Part shown: piece after piece, positions 17,091 to 24,301 of the stretch
Layout of the letters: each line of letters opens with the position of its first letter
How positions within the stretch are numbered: position 1 is the stretch's first letter
Assembly: GCF_002865605.1 (NCBI RefSeq)
Contig: NZ_CP025583.1
Span: forward strand, 724,501-788,500
Origin: Paracoccus jeotgali
GTDB lineage: Bacteria; Pseudomonadota; Alphaproteobacteria; Rhodobacterales; Rhodobacteraceae
Direction of reading: 5' to 3'
DNA length: 64,000 bases
Notes under the pieces: generated by a model
What the model was told of the DNA's origin: nothing
The model's database searches: none
What the model saw: only the letters and a program-made list of their open reading frames with translations
Position numbers and translations under genes: made by a program

Positions 17091-18743
17091 ATGACCGACC
17101 GCATCCGCATCACGCTGGCACAGCTGAATCCGACGCTTGGGGATCTGGACGGCAACGCCGCCAAGGCCATGGACGCCTGGACGCAAGCGCGCGAGGCCGG
17201 GGCCGATCTGGTGGTGCTGCCGCGCCTGTTCATCACCGGCCACCCGCTGCTGGATCTGGCCCGCCGCCCCGGTCTGGCCGAGGCCGCACTGGCGCAGATC
17301 GAGGATCTGGCCCGCCAGACCGCCGACGGCCCGGCGCTGGCCATCGGCAGCCCGTGGCGCGACGGCGGGCGGCTGTATGACGCCTGCCTGATCTGTCAGG
17401 GCGGCCGGATCATCGCCCATGTCACCCGCCACGAGGAAGCCGATTGCGACACCTATGATCCCGGCCCGGTCTCCGGCCCCTTCGCGGTCAACGGGGTCCG
17501 CCTCGGCGTCGCCATCGGCCCGGACGGGTTCGCGCCCTCGGTCGCCGAGACGCTGGCCGAAAGCGGGGCCGAGATCCTGATCGTGCCCGATGCCAGCCCC
17601 TATCACCGCGGCGTGCTGGACCGGCGGATGAACCCGATGGTCGCCCGCGTGGTCGAAAACCGGCTGCCGCTTCTGTATCTGAACGCCGTCGGCGGGCAGG
17701 ATGAGCTGGTCTTTGACGGGGCGAGCTTTGTGCTGAACCCCGGTGCCGAGGGCGGCGCCGGGAAAGCCGCCCAGCTTGCGCCCTTTGCCGAGAGTGTGAC
17801 TCAGATCGACCTGCACCGCGCCGCGGATGGCTGGCGGGCCGAGGCTGGCACCATGGCCCAGCAGCCGGGCGAGATCGAACAGGATTACCACGCCATGATG
17901 CTGGGCCTGCGCGACTATCTGGCGAAATCCGGCTTCCGGAAGGTGCTGCTGGGCATGTCCGGCGGCATCGATTCGGCCATCGTGGCCGCCATTGCCGCCG
18001 ATGCGGTGGGGCCGGACAATGTGCGCTGTGTGATGCTGCCCTCGGAATACACCTCGCAGGCGAGCACCGACGACGCGACCGAATGCACGCGGCTGATCGG
18101 CGCGCGGCTGGCCGAGGTCCGCATCGACGGCGCGCGCGAGGCGGTCGGCGCGGGGCTGACGCATCTGATGGCCGGCACCCAGCCCGACGTGACCGAGGAA
18201 AACATCCAGTCCCGCCTGCGCGGCGTCATGCTGATGGCGCTGTCGAACAAGCATGGCGAGATGCTGCTGTCCACCGGCAACAAATCCGAGGCCGCGGTCG
18301 GTTACGCCACCATCTATGGCGACATGGCGGGCGGCTATAACCCGATCCGCGACCTCTACAAGACGCGGGTCTTCGACACCTGCCGCTGGCGGAACGAGAC
18401 CCACCGCGACTGGATGCGGGGCCGTGCGGGCGTCGTCATCCCGCCCCGCATCATCGCCAAGCCGCCAAGCGCCGAGCTGCGCCCCGACCAGAAGGACAGC
18501 GATTCGCTGCCGCCCTATGATATCCTTGACCCGATCCTGCATGGCCTGATCGAGGAAAACCTCTCCCAGCGCGACCTGATCGCCCGCGGCTTCGACGCCG
18601 CCACCGTGCAGCGGGTCGAGACCCTGCTGCTGCAAAGCGAATGGAAGCGGCATCAGGCAGCCCCCGGCCCCCTTATCAGCCCGCGCGCCCTGGGCGAAGG
18701 CCGCCGCTATCCGATGGTCAACCGCTTCCGCGAGCGCGCGTGA
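17091..18743 (+). CDS. nadE: NAD+ synthetase (NadE), glutaminase domain degenerate
   Basis: Amidates nicotinic acid adenine dinucleotide to NAD+. At 550 residues it has the two-domain layout of glutamine-dependent NadE: an N-terminal nitrilase-like domain (1-~270) and a C-terminal synthetase with the PP-loop MSGGIDSAI near residue 290 and the downstream GYATIYGDMAGGYNP. The synthetase part looks intact. In the N-terminal domain all three catalytic positions differ from family: the LPE Glu is Arg45 (LPRLFITG), the K-H Lys is Arg113 (VTRHEEAD) and the ICED Cys is Gly143 (AIGPDGF). It therefore probably uses free ammonia or another ammonia source. The start at 17091 aligns with the family. It overlaps the next gene by four bases. 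Confidence 0.9.
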   Translation: MTDRIRITLAQLNPTLGDLDGNAAKAMDAWTQAREAGADLVVLPRLFITGHPLLDLARRPGLAEAALAQIEDLARQTADGPALAIGSPWRDGGRLYDACLICQGGRIIAHVTRHEEADCDTYDPGPVSGPFAVNGVRLGVAIGPDGFAPSVAETLAESGAEILIVPDASPYHRGVLDRRMNPMVARVVENRLPLLYLNAVGGQDELVFDGASFVLNPGAEGGAGKAAQLAPFAESVTQIDLHRAADGWRAEAGTMAQQPGEIEQDYHAMMLGLRDYLAKSGFRKVLLGMSGGIDSAIVAAIAADAVGPDNVRCVMLPSEYTSQASTDDATECTRLIGARLAEVRIDGAREAVGAGLTHLMAGTQPDVTEENIQSRLRGVMLMALSNKHGEMLLSTGNKSEAAVGYATIYGDMAGGYNPIRDLYKTRVFDTCRWRNETHRDWMRGRAGVVIPPRIIAKPPSAELRPDQKDSDSLPPYDILDPILHGLIEENLSQRDLIARGFDAATVQRVETLLLQSEWKRHQAAPGPLISPRALGEGRRYPMVNRFRERA

Positions 18744-19354
18744 GCGGCTTCTCGCCCCTGACGCTGACCGGGGACCACGTCACGCTGCGCCCGCTAGATC
18801 ACGGCGATCTGGCGGGGCTGCAGGCGGCGGTCAGCGACGGGCAGCTTTGGCGGCTGTGGTATACGTCGATTCCCACCCCCGAGGGGATGGCGGCCGAAAT
18901 CACGCGCCGGCTGGCGCTGCAACAGGCGGGCAGCATGATGCCCCTGACCGTGATCGAGACGCGAACGGGCCGGGTCCGCGGCATGACCAGCTTCATGCAC
19001 ATCGACCGGGCGACGCCGCGGGTCGAGATCGGCTCGACCTGGTATGCCGCCTCGGCGCAGCGCAGCGCGCTGAACACCGAAGCCAAGCTGCTGCTTCTGA
19101 CCCATGCCTTTGACGTCGAGGGCTGCATGGCGGTCGAGTTCCGCACCCACGCCATGAACCACCGCTCGCGGCAGGCGATCGAGCGGCTGGGCGCGCGGCA
19201 CGACGGCATCCTGCGTCAGCATATGCGGATGCCGAACGGGACGATGCGCGACAGTTGCGTCTATTCGATCACGCTGGCCGAATGGCCGTCTGTCCGAGCC
19301 GGGCTGCGTTTTCGGCTGGCGGATCACGCCGCCGGGTCATCCGCCGCCCCTTGA
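18740..19354 (+). CDS. GNAT family N-acetyltransferase (RimJ/RimL type)
   Basis: A 204-residue acetyltransferase starting with GTG at 18740, which overlaps the nadE stop (GTGA). The N-terminus VSGFSPLTLTGDHVTLRPLD leads into the fold at once. Segments VEIGSTWYAASAQRSALNTE and the C-terminal VEFRTHAMNHRSRQAIERLG are typical of the RimJ/RimL-like GNAT group that acetylates N-terminal amino groups or small molecules. The acceptor cannot be told. Its stop codon at 19352-19354 lies inside the -35 element of the rnpB promoter. The second GNAT in this window (31498) is not closely similar. Confidence 0.85.
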   Translation: MSGFSPLTLTGDHVTLRPLDHGDLAGLQAAVSDGQLWRLWYTSIPTPEGMAAEITRRLALQQAGSMMPLTVIETRTGRVRGMTSFMHIDRATPRVEIGSTWYAASAQRSALNTEAKLLLLTHAFDVEGCMAVEFRTHAMNHRSRQAIERLGARHDGILRQHMRMPNGTMRDSCVYSITLAEWPSVRAGLRFRLADHAAGSSAAP

Positions 19355-19379
19355 CCCCGGCGGGTCCGGCCGCCATATC
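19351..19379 (+). promoter_or_regulatory. Sigma-70-type promoter of rnpB
   Basis: TTGACC at 19351-19356 and CATATC at 19374-19379 with a 17-base spacer. Seven bases downstream is 19386, exactly where the outer helix of RNase P RNA begins by base pairing, so promoter and RNA end support each other. The -35 overlaps the stop codon of the upstream GNAT gene. Confidence 0.75.
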
Positions 19380-19385
19380 CGCCCC

Positions 19386-19775
19386 ACGCGGATGGCCGGA
19401 TGACCGCGGGGGGTCACACCTTCGAGGAAAGTCCGGACTCCATAAGGTAACGGTGCCGGGTAACGCCCGGCGGGGGAAACCCCAGGGAAAGCGCCACAGA
19501 GAACAGACCGCCTGCCTTCGGGCCGGCAAGGGTGAAACGGTGGGGTAAGAGCCCACCGGGGGGCTGGCAACAGACCCCGCATGGCAAGCCCCACCGGGAG
19601 CAATGCCGAATAGGGATCGCGCGTCGCAAGACAGGGCCACCTTGCCCCAGCAGATCCGGGTTGGCAGCTTGACACCCGCAGCGATGCGGCGTGCAGATGA
19701 ATGGTCATCCATGGGGGATGCGGCCTCGCGGCGGTGTTTCCCGGGACAGAATCCGGCTTACAGGCCGTCCGCGTG
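19386..19775 (+). ncRNA. rnpB: RNase P RNA (class A)
   Basis: Catalytic RNA that matures the 5' ends of tRNAs. The universally conserved blocks are present: GAGGAAAGTCCGGACTCC near 19430-19445, the ACAGA-type segment near 19497-19507, and ACAGAATCCGGCTTACAGGCC at the 3' side near 19746. The ends were set by the P1 helix: ACGCGGATGGCC starting at 19386 pairs with GGCCGTCCGCGT ending at 19774, including one G-U. The length of about 390 bases is right for alphaproteobacteria. Open reading frames across it on both strands are spurious. The promoter at 19351-19379 predicts the same 5' end. Confidence 0.95.
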
Positions 19776-19837
19776 TTTCCGACCAGCCAAGGCAGGCATT
19801 TCGGCGCTGTTTTCGCCCCCATCTGCGGGATTCGCGG

Positions 19838-19865
19838 TTGACACCGGGGCGATTGCCGCTAAAAG
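19838..19865 (+). promoter_or_regulatory. Probable promoter of rpmG
   Basis: TTGACA at 19838-19843, a perfect -35, and TAAAAG at 19860-19865 with a 16-base spacer. It lies about 60 bases upstream of the rpmG start codon and downstream of rnpB, so rpmG has its own promoter. Confidence 0.6.
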
Positions 19866-19933
19866 GCGGGCTTCAGGATTTCAAAGGATTTGCGCGGTGG
19901 CCCCAGGGCGCCGCCGCAGCAGGAGCAGGAAAA

Positions 19934-20101
19934 ATGGCGAAGCCGACGACGATCAAGATCCGTCTGAACTCGACGGCCGGGACCGGGCATTTCTACGTCA
20001 CCAAGAAGAACGCCCGCACGATGACCGAAAAATTCTCGGTCAACAAATACGATCCGGTCGTTCGCAAGCATGTCGAATACAAGGAAGGCAAGATCAAGTA
20101 A
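19934..20101 (+). CDS. rpmG: 50S ribosomal protein L33
   Basis: A 55-residue large-subunit protein near the ribosomal E site. It begins [20 protein letters not shown] and contains [11 protein letters not shown] and [18 protein letters not shown]. It is the zinc-free type, with no CxxC pairs. The ATG at 19934 is preceded by GAGCAGGA; the frame is open upstream into rnpB but that part is not coding. It stands alone, with its own promoter and a strong terminator at 20133. Confidence 0.97.
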   Translation: MAKPTTIKIRLNSTAGTGHFYVTKKNARTMTEKFSVNKYDPVVRKHVEYKEGKIK

Positions 20102-20132
20102 GATCGCCCCCTTCGACTGACCGATCCGAACA

Positions 20133-20156
20133 AACCGCGCCATGGCGCGGTTTTTT
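20133..20156 (+). terminator. Terminator shared by rpmG and convergent lnt
   Basis: A perfect inverted repeat AACCGCGCC-AT-GGCGCGGTT followed by six T in total on the plus strand. On the minus strand the same stem follows the lnt stop codon within a few bases and is followed by TGTT, so it may work in both directions. Confidence 0.9.
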
Positions 20157-21739
20157 CATGCCCGGGCTCTGGCGCGTCCGGGCCAGAGGGCGCAGGCCAG
20201 CAGCACCAGCAGAGCCGTCAGCAGCACCGGCCACGGCCCCAGTCGCAGCCACAGCGTCCGGGGCAGGGGCGCGGGCAGGGCGGCGTCGATATGGCCGACC
20301 GCGCCCAAGGGCAGCCAGTCCGTCACCCGCCCCAGCGGATCGATCGCGGCGGTGACGCCGGTATTGGCGGCCCGCATCAGCGGCAGCCCCGATTCGATGG
20401 CCCGCAGCCGCGCCTGCGCGAGATGCTGATAAGGGCCGGAGAAGGTGCCGAACCAGGCGTCATTGGTGACCTGCAGCAGCCACTCGGCGCCTTCGGTGGC
20501 GCGGATATGCTGGGGAAAGATGGCCTCGTAACAGATCAGCGGCTGCATCGGCGGCAGGCCCTGCGGGTGCAGTACCTGCGGACCGGGGCCGGGGGTATAG
20601 CCAAAGCCCTGCTGCGCGGCGAAGGCGCCGATCCCCAGCCGCGCCAGCCGGTCGCCCAGCGGGATATACTCGCCAAAGGGCACGAGGTGGAACTTGTCAT
20701 AGGTCTGCACGACCTCGCCGCCCGGCGCGACCTCGATCAGCGCGTTGAAATAGCGGCGATCCTCGGCCCGCTGGATGCCCATCAGGACCGGCGCGCCGGC
20801 GGCCTGACTGGCGACGGCCAGCGCCTCATCGGCGTTGTTCAGCAGAAAGCTGACCGCCGTTTCCGGCCAGATCACCGCGTCGGGGGCAGGGCCGGCGGGC
20901 GGGGCAGCGCTTTCGCTCAGCAGCCGGTCCCAGAAGATCTGCGCCCAGTCCGGGTCCCATTTCAGCGCCTGATCGGCGTCCGGCTGGACCAGCCGCAGCG
21001 TGATGCCGCGCGGCTGGATCGGGGTCGCAAGCCGCGCGGTTCCGGCAAGCCAGACCAGCCCCAGCAGCCCGAGCGGCAGCAGCAGGGCGGCGGCGGTCCG
21101 GCCGCGCCCCGCATCGCTTCGCCAGATCATCGCGGGAAGTGCCGCAAGCGTCAGCATCAGCGCCGACAGCCCGATGGCCCCTACCCATGCGGCGGCTTGC
21201 GCCGGCGGCGTGTCGATCCAGCCATGGCCCAGCATCGCCCAGGGCAGGCCGGTGAAGATCCAGCCGCGCAGCCATTCAAAGATCAGCAGCAGCGCAGCCA
21301 GCGCCCCCACGCGGCGCGGCCCCGGCGGTGTCAGACGCCCCGCCAGCCAGCCGGGGATGGCCCAGAACGCGCCGCCGCCCAAGGCCATGAGGATCAGCGC
21401 AAAGGGCGCCATCCAGCCGTGGATCTCTGGCTGGACCAGAAACGGCTCGGTGATCCAGCTCATGGCGAGGGCGAAAAAGCCGGTTCCGACCAGCCCGGCG
21501 CGCAAACCGGTGGCGCGGGCCGAGAGCGCGGCGGCGCTGCCATGCAGCGCCAGCGCCAGCGCCAGCAGGCTGAGAAGCCACAGCCCCCAGGGCTGCTGGC
21601 CAAGCGCGATGACCGCGCCAAGAAGCAGGAAGCCGACGAGGCGCCAGGCCTTCAGCGGCCGGCGCAGCAGGCCGCCCGGACCGGATCGCGGCGACGGGGC
21701 GCGAGGCGCGTCGTCGCGCTGCGGCCTCGTCACGCGCAT
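20156..21739 (-). CDS. lnt: Apolipoprotein N-acyltransferase
   Basis: Transfers the third acyl chain onto lipoproteins in the inner membrane. From the ATG at 21739 it has 527 residues. About eight hydrophobic segments in the first ~215 residues precede the periplasmic nitrilase domain. The catalytic triad is visible: Glu in VIWPETAVSF, Lys in DKFHLVPFGEYIP and Cys in PLICYEAIFP. A last membrane helix is at the C-terminus. The start was chosen because it lies 10 bases after the helicase stop codon; longer frames would overlap that gene. The last codons run into the shared terminator. Confidence 0.95.
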   Translation of the reverse strand: MRVTRPQRDDAPRAPSPRSGPGGLLRRPLKAWRLVGFLLLGAVIALGQQPWGLWLLSLLALALALHGSAAALSARATGLRAGLVGTGFFALAMSWITEPFLVQPEIHGWMAPFALILMALGGGAFWAIPGWLAGRLTPPGPRRVGALAALLLIFEWLRGWIFTGLPWAMLGHGWIDTPPAQAAAWVGAIGLSALMLTLAALPAMIWRSDAGRGRTAAALLLPLGLLGLVWLAGTARLATPIQPRGITLRLVQPDADQALKWDPDWAQIFWDRLLSESAAPPAGPAPDAVIWPETAVSFLLNNADEALAVASQAAGAPVLMGIQRAEDRRYFNALIEVAPGGEVVQTYDKFHLVPFGEYIPLGDRLARLGIGAFAAQQGFGYTPGPGPQVLHPQGLPPMQPLICYEAIFPQHIRATEGAEWLLQVTNDAWFGTFSGPYQHLAQARLRAIESGLPLMRAANTGVTAAIDPLGRVTDWLPLGAVGHIDAALPAPLPRTLWLRLGPWPVLLTALLVLLACALWPGRARARA

Positions 21740-21749
21740 CCTTGCCCGG

Positions 21750-24092
21750 TCAGTCGCCAGACGGCTCGACCGCGCCCGCATCGGCGGCACCGCCGACCGG
21801 CGCCGCGCCGTCACCCTTGTCGGCAGGGGCGGGTCCGGTATCGGGCGCGCCGCTGTCGGCATCGCTCAGAAGCGGGGCCTTGGGCTTGCGGCTGCGGGTG
21901 CTGCGCGGCTTGGGCGCGGGCTTGGCGGCCGCGTCCTCTGCCGGCGTGTCGGCCTGGGTTGCCTTCTCGCCGCTCTCGCCGGCCTTGTCTGCGGCCGGTT
22001 CGGCCTTGTCGGCAGCTTTGGTCCGGCTGGAACTGCGGCGAGGTTTCGGCTTGGCCTCGGTCTCGGCTTCGGTGGCACCCTCGGCCTTCACCTCACCCTC
22101 GCCCGCCGCTTCGGCCTTGGCCTTGCTGGCGGCGGGTTTGCGGGTGCGTTTCTTGGTCGCGGTCTTGGCGTCCGCCGCCTCATCCGGGGCCAAGGGCGCG
22201 GCGTCGGTCTGGTCAGGCGTGGACTCGGCGGACCGGTCCGCTGCCTCGCTGCCCTCTGCCGGTTCCTGCGTCGCGGGCTTGGCCGAGCGCGATCCGCGCG
22301 AGCGCGAGGAACGCGAGGCGCGGGCGGGCTCTTTCGCCTCGTCGGTGGCCTTCACATCCGCATCCTGCGCCGGCTTGTCCGCCACCTGCGCGGCGTCCGC
22401 CTTCGGCTGCTCGCTCTCTGCATCGCGGCTGCGGGACTTGCCGCCGCTGGCCTCTTCGGCCTCGGCGCGCTGGATGGCGGCGTCGGTCGCCGCGAGCGCC
22501 TCGGCAAAGCTCTGCATCATGAAGGGCGGCACATGGTCGCCCATCCCGGTCACCGACCCGCCATGCGAGCGGCGGTCGTTGCGGTGCCGGTCGTCGCGGC
22601 TGCGGTCGTCGCGGCGGTCGTCCCGACGATCCTCGCGGCGGTCATCACGCCGGTCATCGCGCCTGTCGTCACGGCGGTCATCGCGGCGGCGGTCCTGACG
22701 CTGGTCCTGACCGGTCTCGGCCGGTGCATCGGCCCTGGCCTCGGCCCGCGCCTTTTCCGGCAGCGGTTCGCTGCGGCGGTCGGCGGGCTTGGCCTCGGCC
22801 TGCGCGGCGGGTTTCTCGGCCGGCTGGTCGTGGCCCTCGCCCCGGCTGTCGCCACGGCGCGAGCGGCTGCCGCTGCGGCTTTTGCCGCGCGACTGGTCGT
22901 TGCGCGCGCGCGGCGCAGATCTGGCGTCGTCGGACAGCGAGAAGCCCTCGGGCGCCTCGGCGCGGGGCAGGCTGTTTTTCAGCAGGTTCTCGATCGCGGC
23001 CAGATATTTGTCGTCGGACGGCGTGCCGATGGACAGGGCGGTGCCCTGACGGCCGGCGCGGCCGGTGCGGCCGATGCGGTGGACGTAATCTTCGGCATGG
23101 CTGGGCAGGTCAAAGTTGAACACATGGCTGACCGCCGGGATGTCCAACCCGCGCGCCGCCACATCCGAGGCGACCAGAAAGCGCAGCGAGCCGTCGCGGA
23201 ACGCCTCGAGCGTGCGGGTGCGCTGCGACTGTTCCAGATCGCCATGGATCGGGGCGGCATCGAAACCATGCGCTTTCAGCGACTTGGCGACGATATCGAC
23301 CTCGGTCTTGCGGTTGCAGAAGATGATCGCGTTCTTCAGCGCCTCACCTTCGGACACGATCATCGCGCGCAGCAATTCGCGTTTCTGCTTGGCGGTCTGA
23401 TCCTTGCGGGTGGGCGTGATCTCGACCAGCCTCTGGGTGATGGTCTCACTTGCGGTGGCCTGACGCGCGACCTCGATCCGTTCCGGCGAGTGCAGGAAGG
23501 TGTTGGTGATCCGCTCGATCTCGGGCGCCATGGTGGCGCTGAAGAACAGCGTCTGGCGGTGGAAGGGAGTCAGCTGGAAGATCCGCTCGATATCCGGGAT
23601 GAAGCCCATGTCGAGCATCCGGTCGGCCTCGTCCACGACCATCACCTCGACCCCGGTCAGCAGCAGCTTGCCGCGTTCGAAATGGTCCAGCAGACGGCCC
23701 GGCGTGGCGATCAGCACGTCGACGCCGCGGTCGATCAGCCTGTCCTGCTCGCCAAAGGACACGCCGCCGATCAGCAGCGCCTTGGTCAGCCTGGTGTATT
23801 TGGCATAGGTGTCGAAGTTCTCGGCCACCTGCGCGGCCAGTTCCCGCGTCGGGCACAGCACCAGCGAACGCGGCATCCGCGCCCGGGCACGGCCACGCGA
23901 CAGCCGCGTGATCATCGGCAGCGTAAAGCTGGCCGTCTTGCCGGTGCCGGTCTGGGCGATGCCCAGCACGTCGCGGCCTTCCAAGGCCGGGGGGATCGCG
24001 CCCGCCTGGATCGGCGTGGGCTGGTCATAGCCCGCATCGGCAATCGCCTTGAGAACCTTGGGGTCAAGCTTGAGGTCGGAGAATTTGGTCAT
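21750..24092 (-). CDS. DEAD-box RNA helicase with long disordered C-terminus
   Basis: A 780-residue ATP-dependent RNA helicase (RhlE/CsdA-like), acting on structured RNA in ribosome assembly or decay. The first ~375 residues are the conserved core: Q motif DQPTPIQ, AQTGTGKT, PTRELA, VVDEADRMLDMG, FSATMAP and HRIGRTGRAG. The other ~400 residues are disordered: a basic [18 protein letters not shown] stretch, about eight DDRR repeats (bases 22590-22695), a short helical piece (PPFMMQSFAEALAATDAAI), then a Lys/Ala/Glu-rich tail. The start at 24092 precedes MTKFSDLKLDPKVLKAIADA; upstream frame sequence is not helicase-like. It lies 10 bases upstream of lnt. Confidence 0.93.
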   Translation of the reverse strand: MTKFSDLKLDPKVLKAIADAGYDQPTPIQAGAIPPALEGRDVLGIAQTGTGKTASFTLPMITRLSRGRARARMPRSLVLCPTRELAAQVAENFDTYAKYTRLTKALLIGGVSFGEQDRLIDRGVDVLIATPGRLLDHFERGKLLLTGVEVMVVDEADRMLDMGFIPDIERIFQLTPFHRQTLFFSATMAPEIERITNTFLHSPERIEVARQATASETITQRLVEITPTRKDQTAKQKRELLRAMIVSEGEALKNAIIFCNRKTEVDIVAKSLKAHGFDAAPIHGDLEQSQRTRTLEAFRDGSLRFLVASDVAARGLDIPAVSHVFNFDLPSHAEDYVHRIGRTGRAGRQGTALSIGTPSDDKYLAAIENLLKNSLPRAEAPEGFSLSDDARSAPRARNDQSRGKSRSGSRSRRGDSRGEGHDQPAEKPAAQAEAKPADRRSEPLPEKARAEARADAPAETGQDQRQDRRRDDRRDDRRDDRRDDRREDRRDDRRDDRSRDDRHRNDRRSHGGSVTGMGDHVPPFMMQSFAEALAATDAAIQRAEAEEASGGKSRSRDAESEQPKADAAQVADKPAQDADVKATDEAKEPARASRSSRSRGSRSAKPATQEPAEGSEAADRSAESTPDQTDAAPLAPDEAADAKTATKKRTRKPAASKAKAEAAGEGEVKAEGATEAETEAKPKPRRSSSRTKAADKAEPAADKAGESGEKATQADTPAEDAAAKPAPKPRSTRSRKPKAPLLSDADSGAPDTGPAPADKGDGAAPVGGAADAGAVEPSGD
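22590..22695 (-). repeat. In-gene 12-base repeats encoding DDRR units
   Basis: Within the helicase gene, imperfect 12-base units encode successive Asp-Asp-Arg-Arg blocks (one unit is EDRR). Copies vary at wobble bases, so the repeat is maintained in the protein more than in the DNA. The segment gives an alternating-charge RNA-binding tail. Confidence 0.85.
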
Positions 24093-24301
24093 GTACGCCC
24101 ATCTGCTGCGCGCATTCGCGCAGATCTGAAAATGGGACGCCGTTCCACGCCCCTCGATGGTCCGCCGGATGCGAACGCGCTTTGCCCTAGCCCAATCGCG
24201 CTGTCGCGTCAATCTTATCACGAAAAACAACTCGTGCGCAGAGGCTTTTGGAACGCTATGGGTCGGCCACGGTTGACCTGCGGCACATCAAAGGAGCGGT
24301 G

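Noticed and set aside
19337-19822. Open frames across the RNase P RNA, including 161- and 147-residue minus-strand frames
   Set aside because: The interval is rnpB, shown by conserved blocks and P1 pairing; such minus-strand frames are a well-known mis-annotation.
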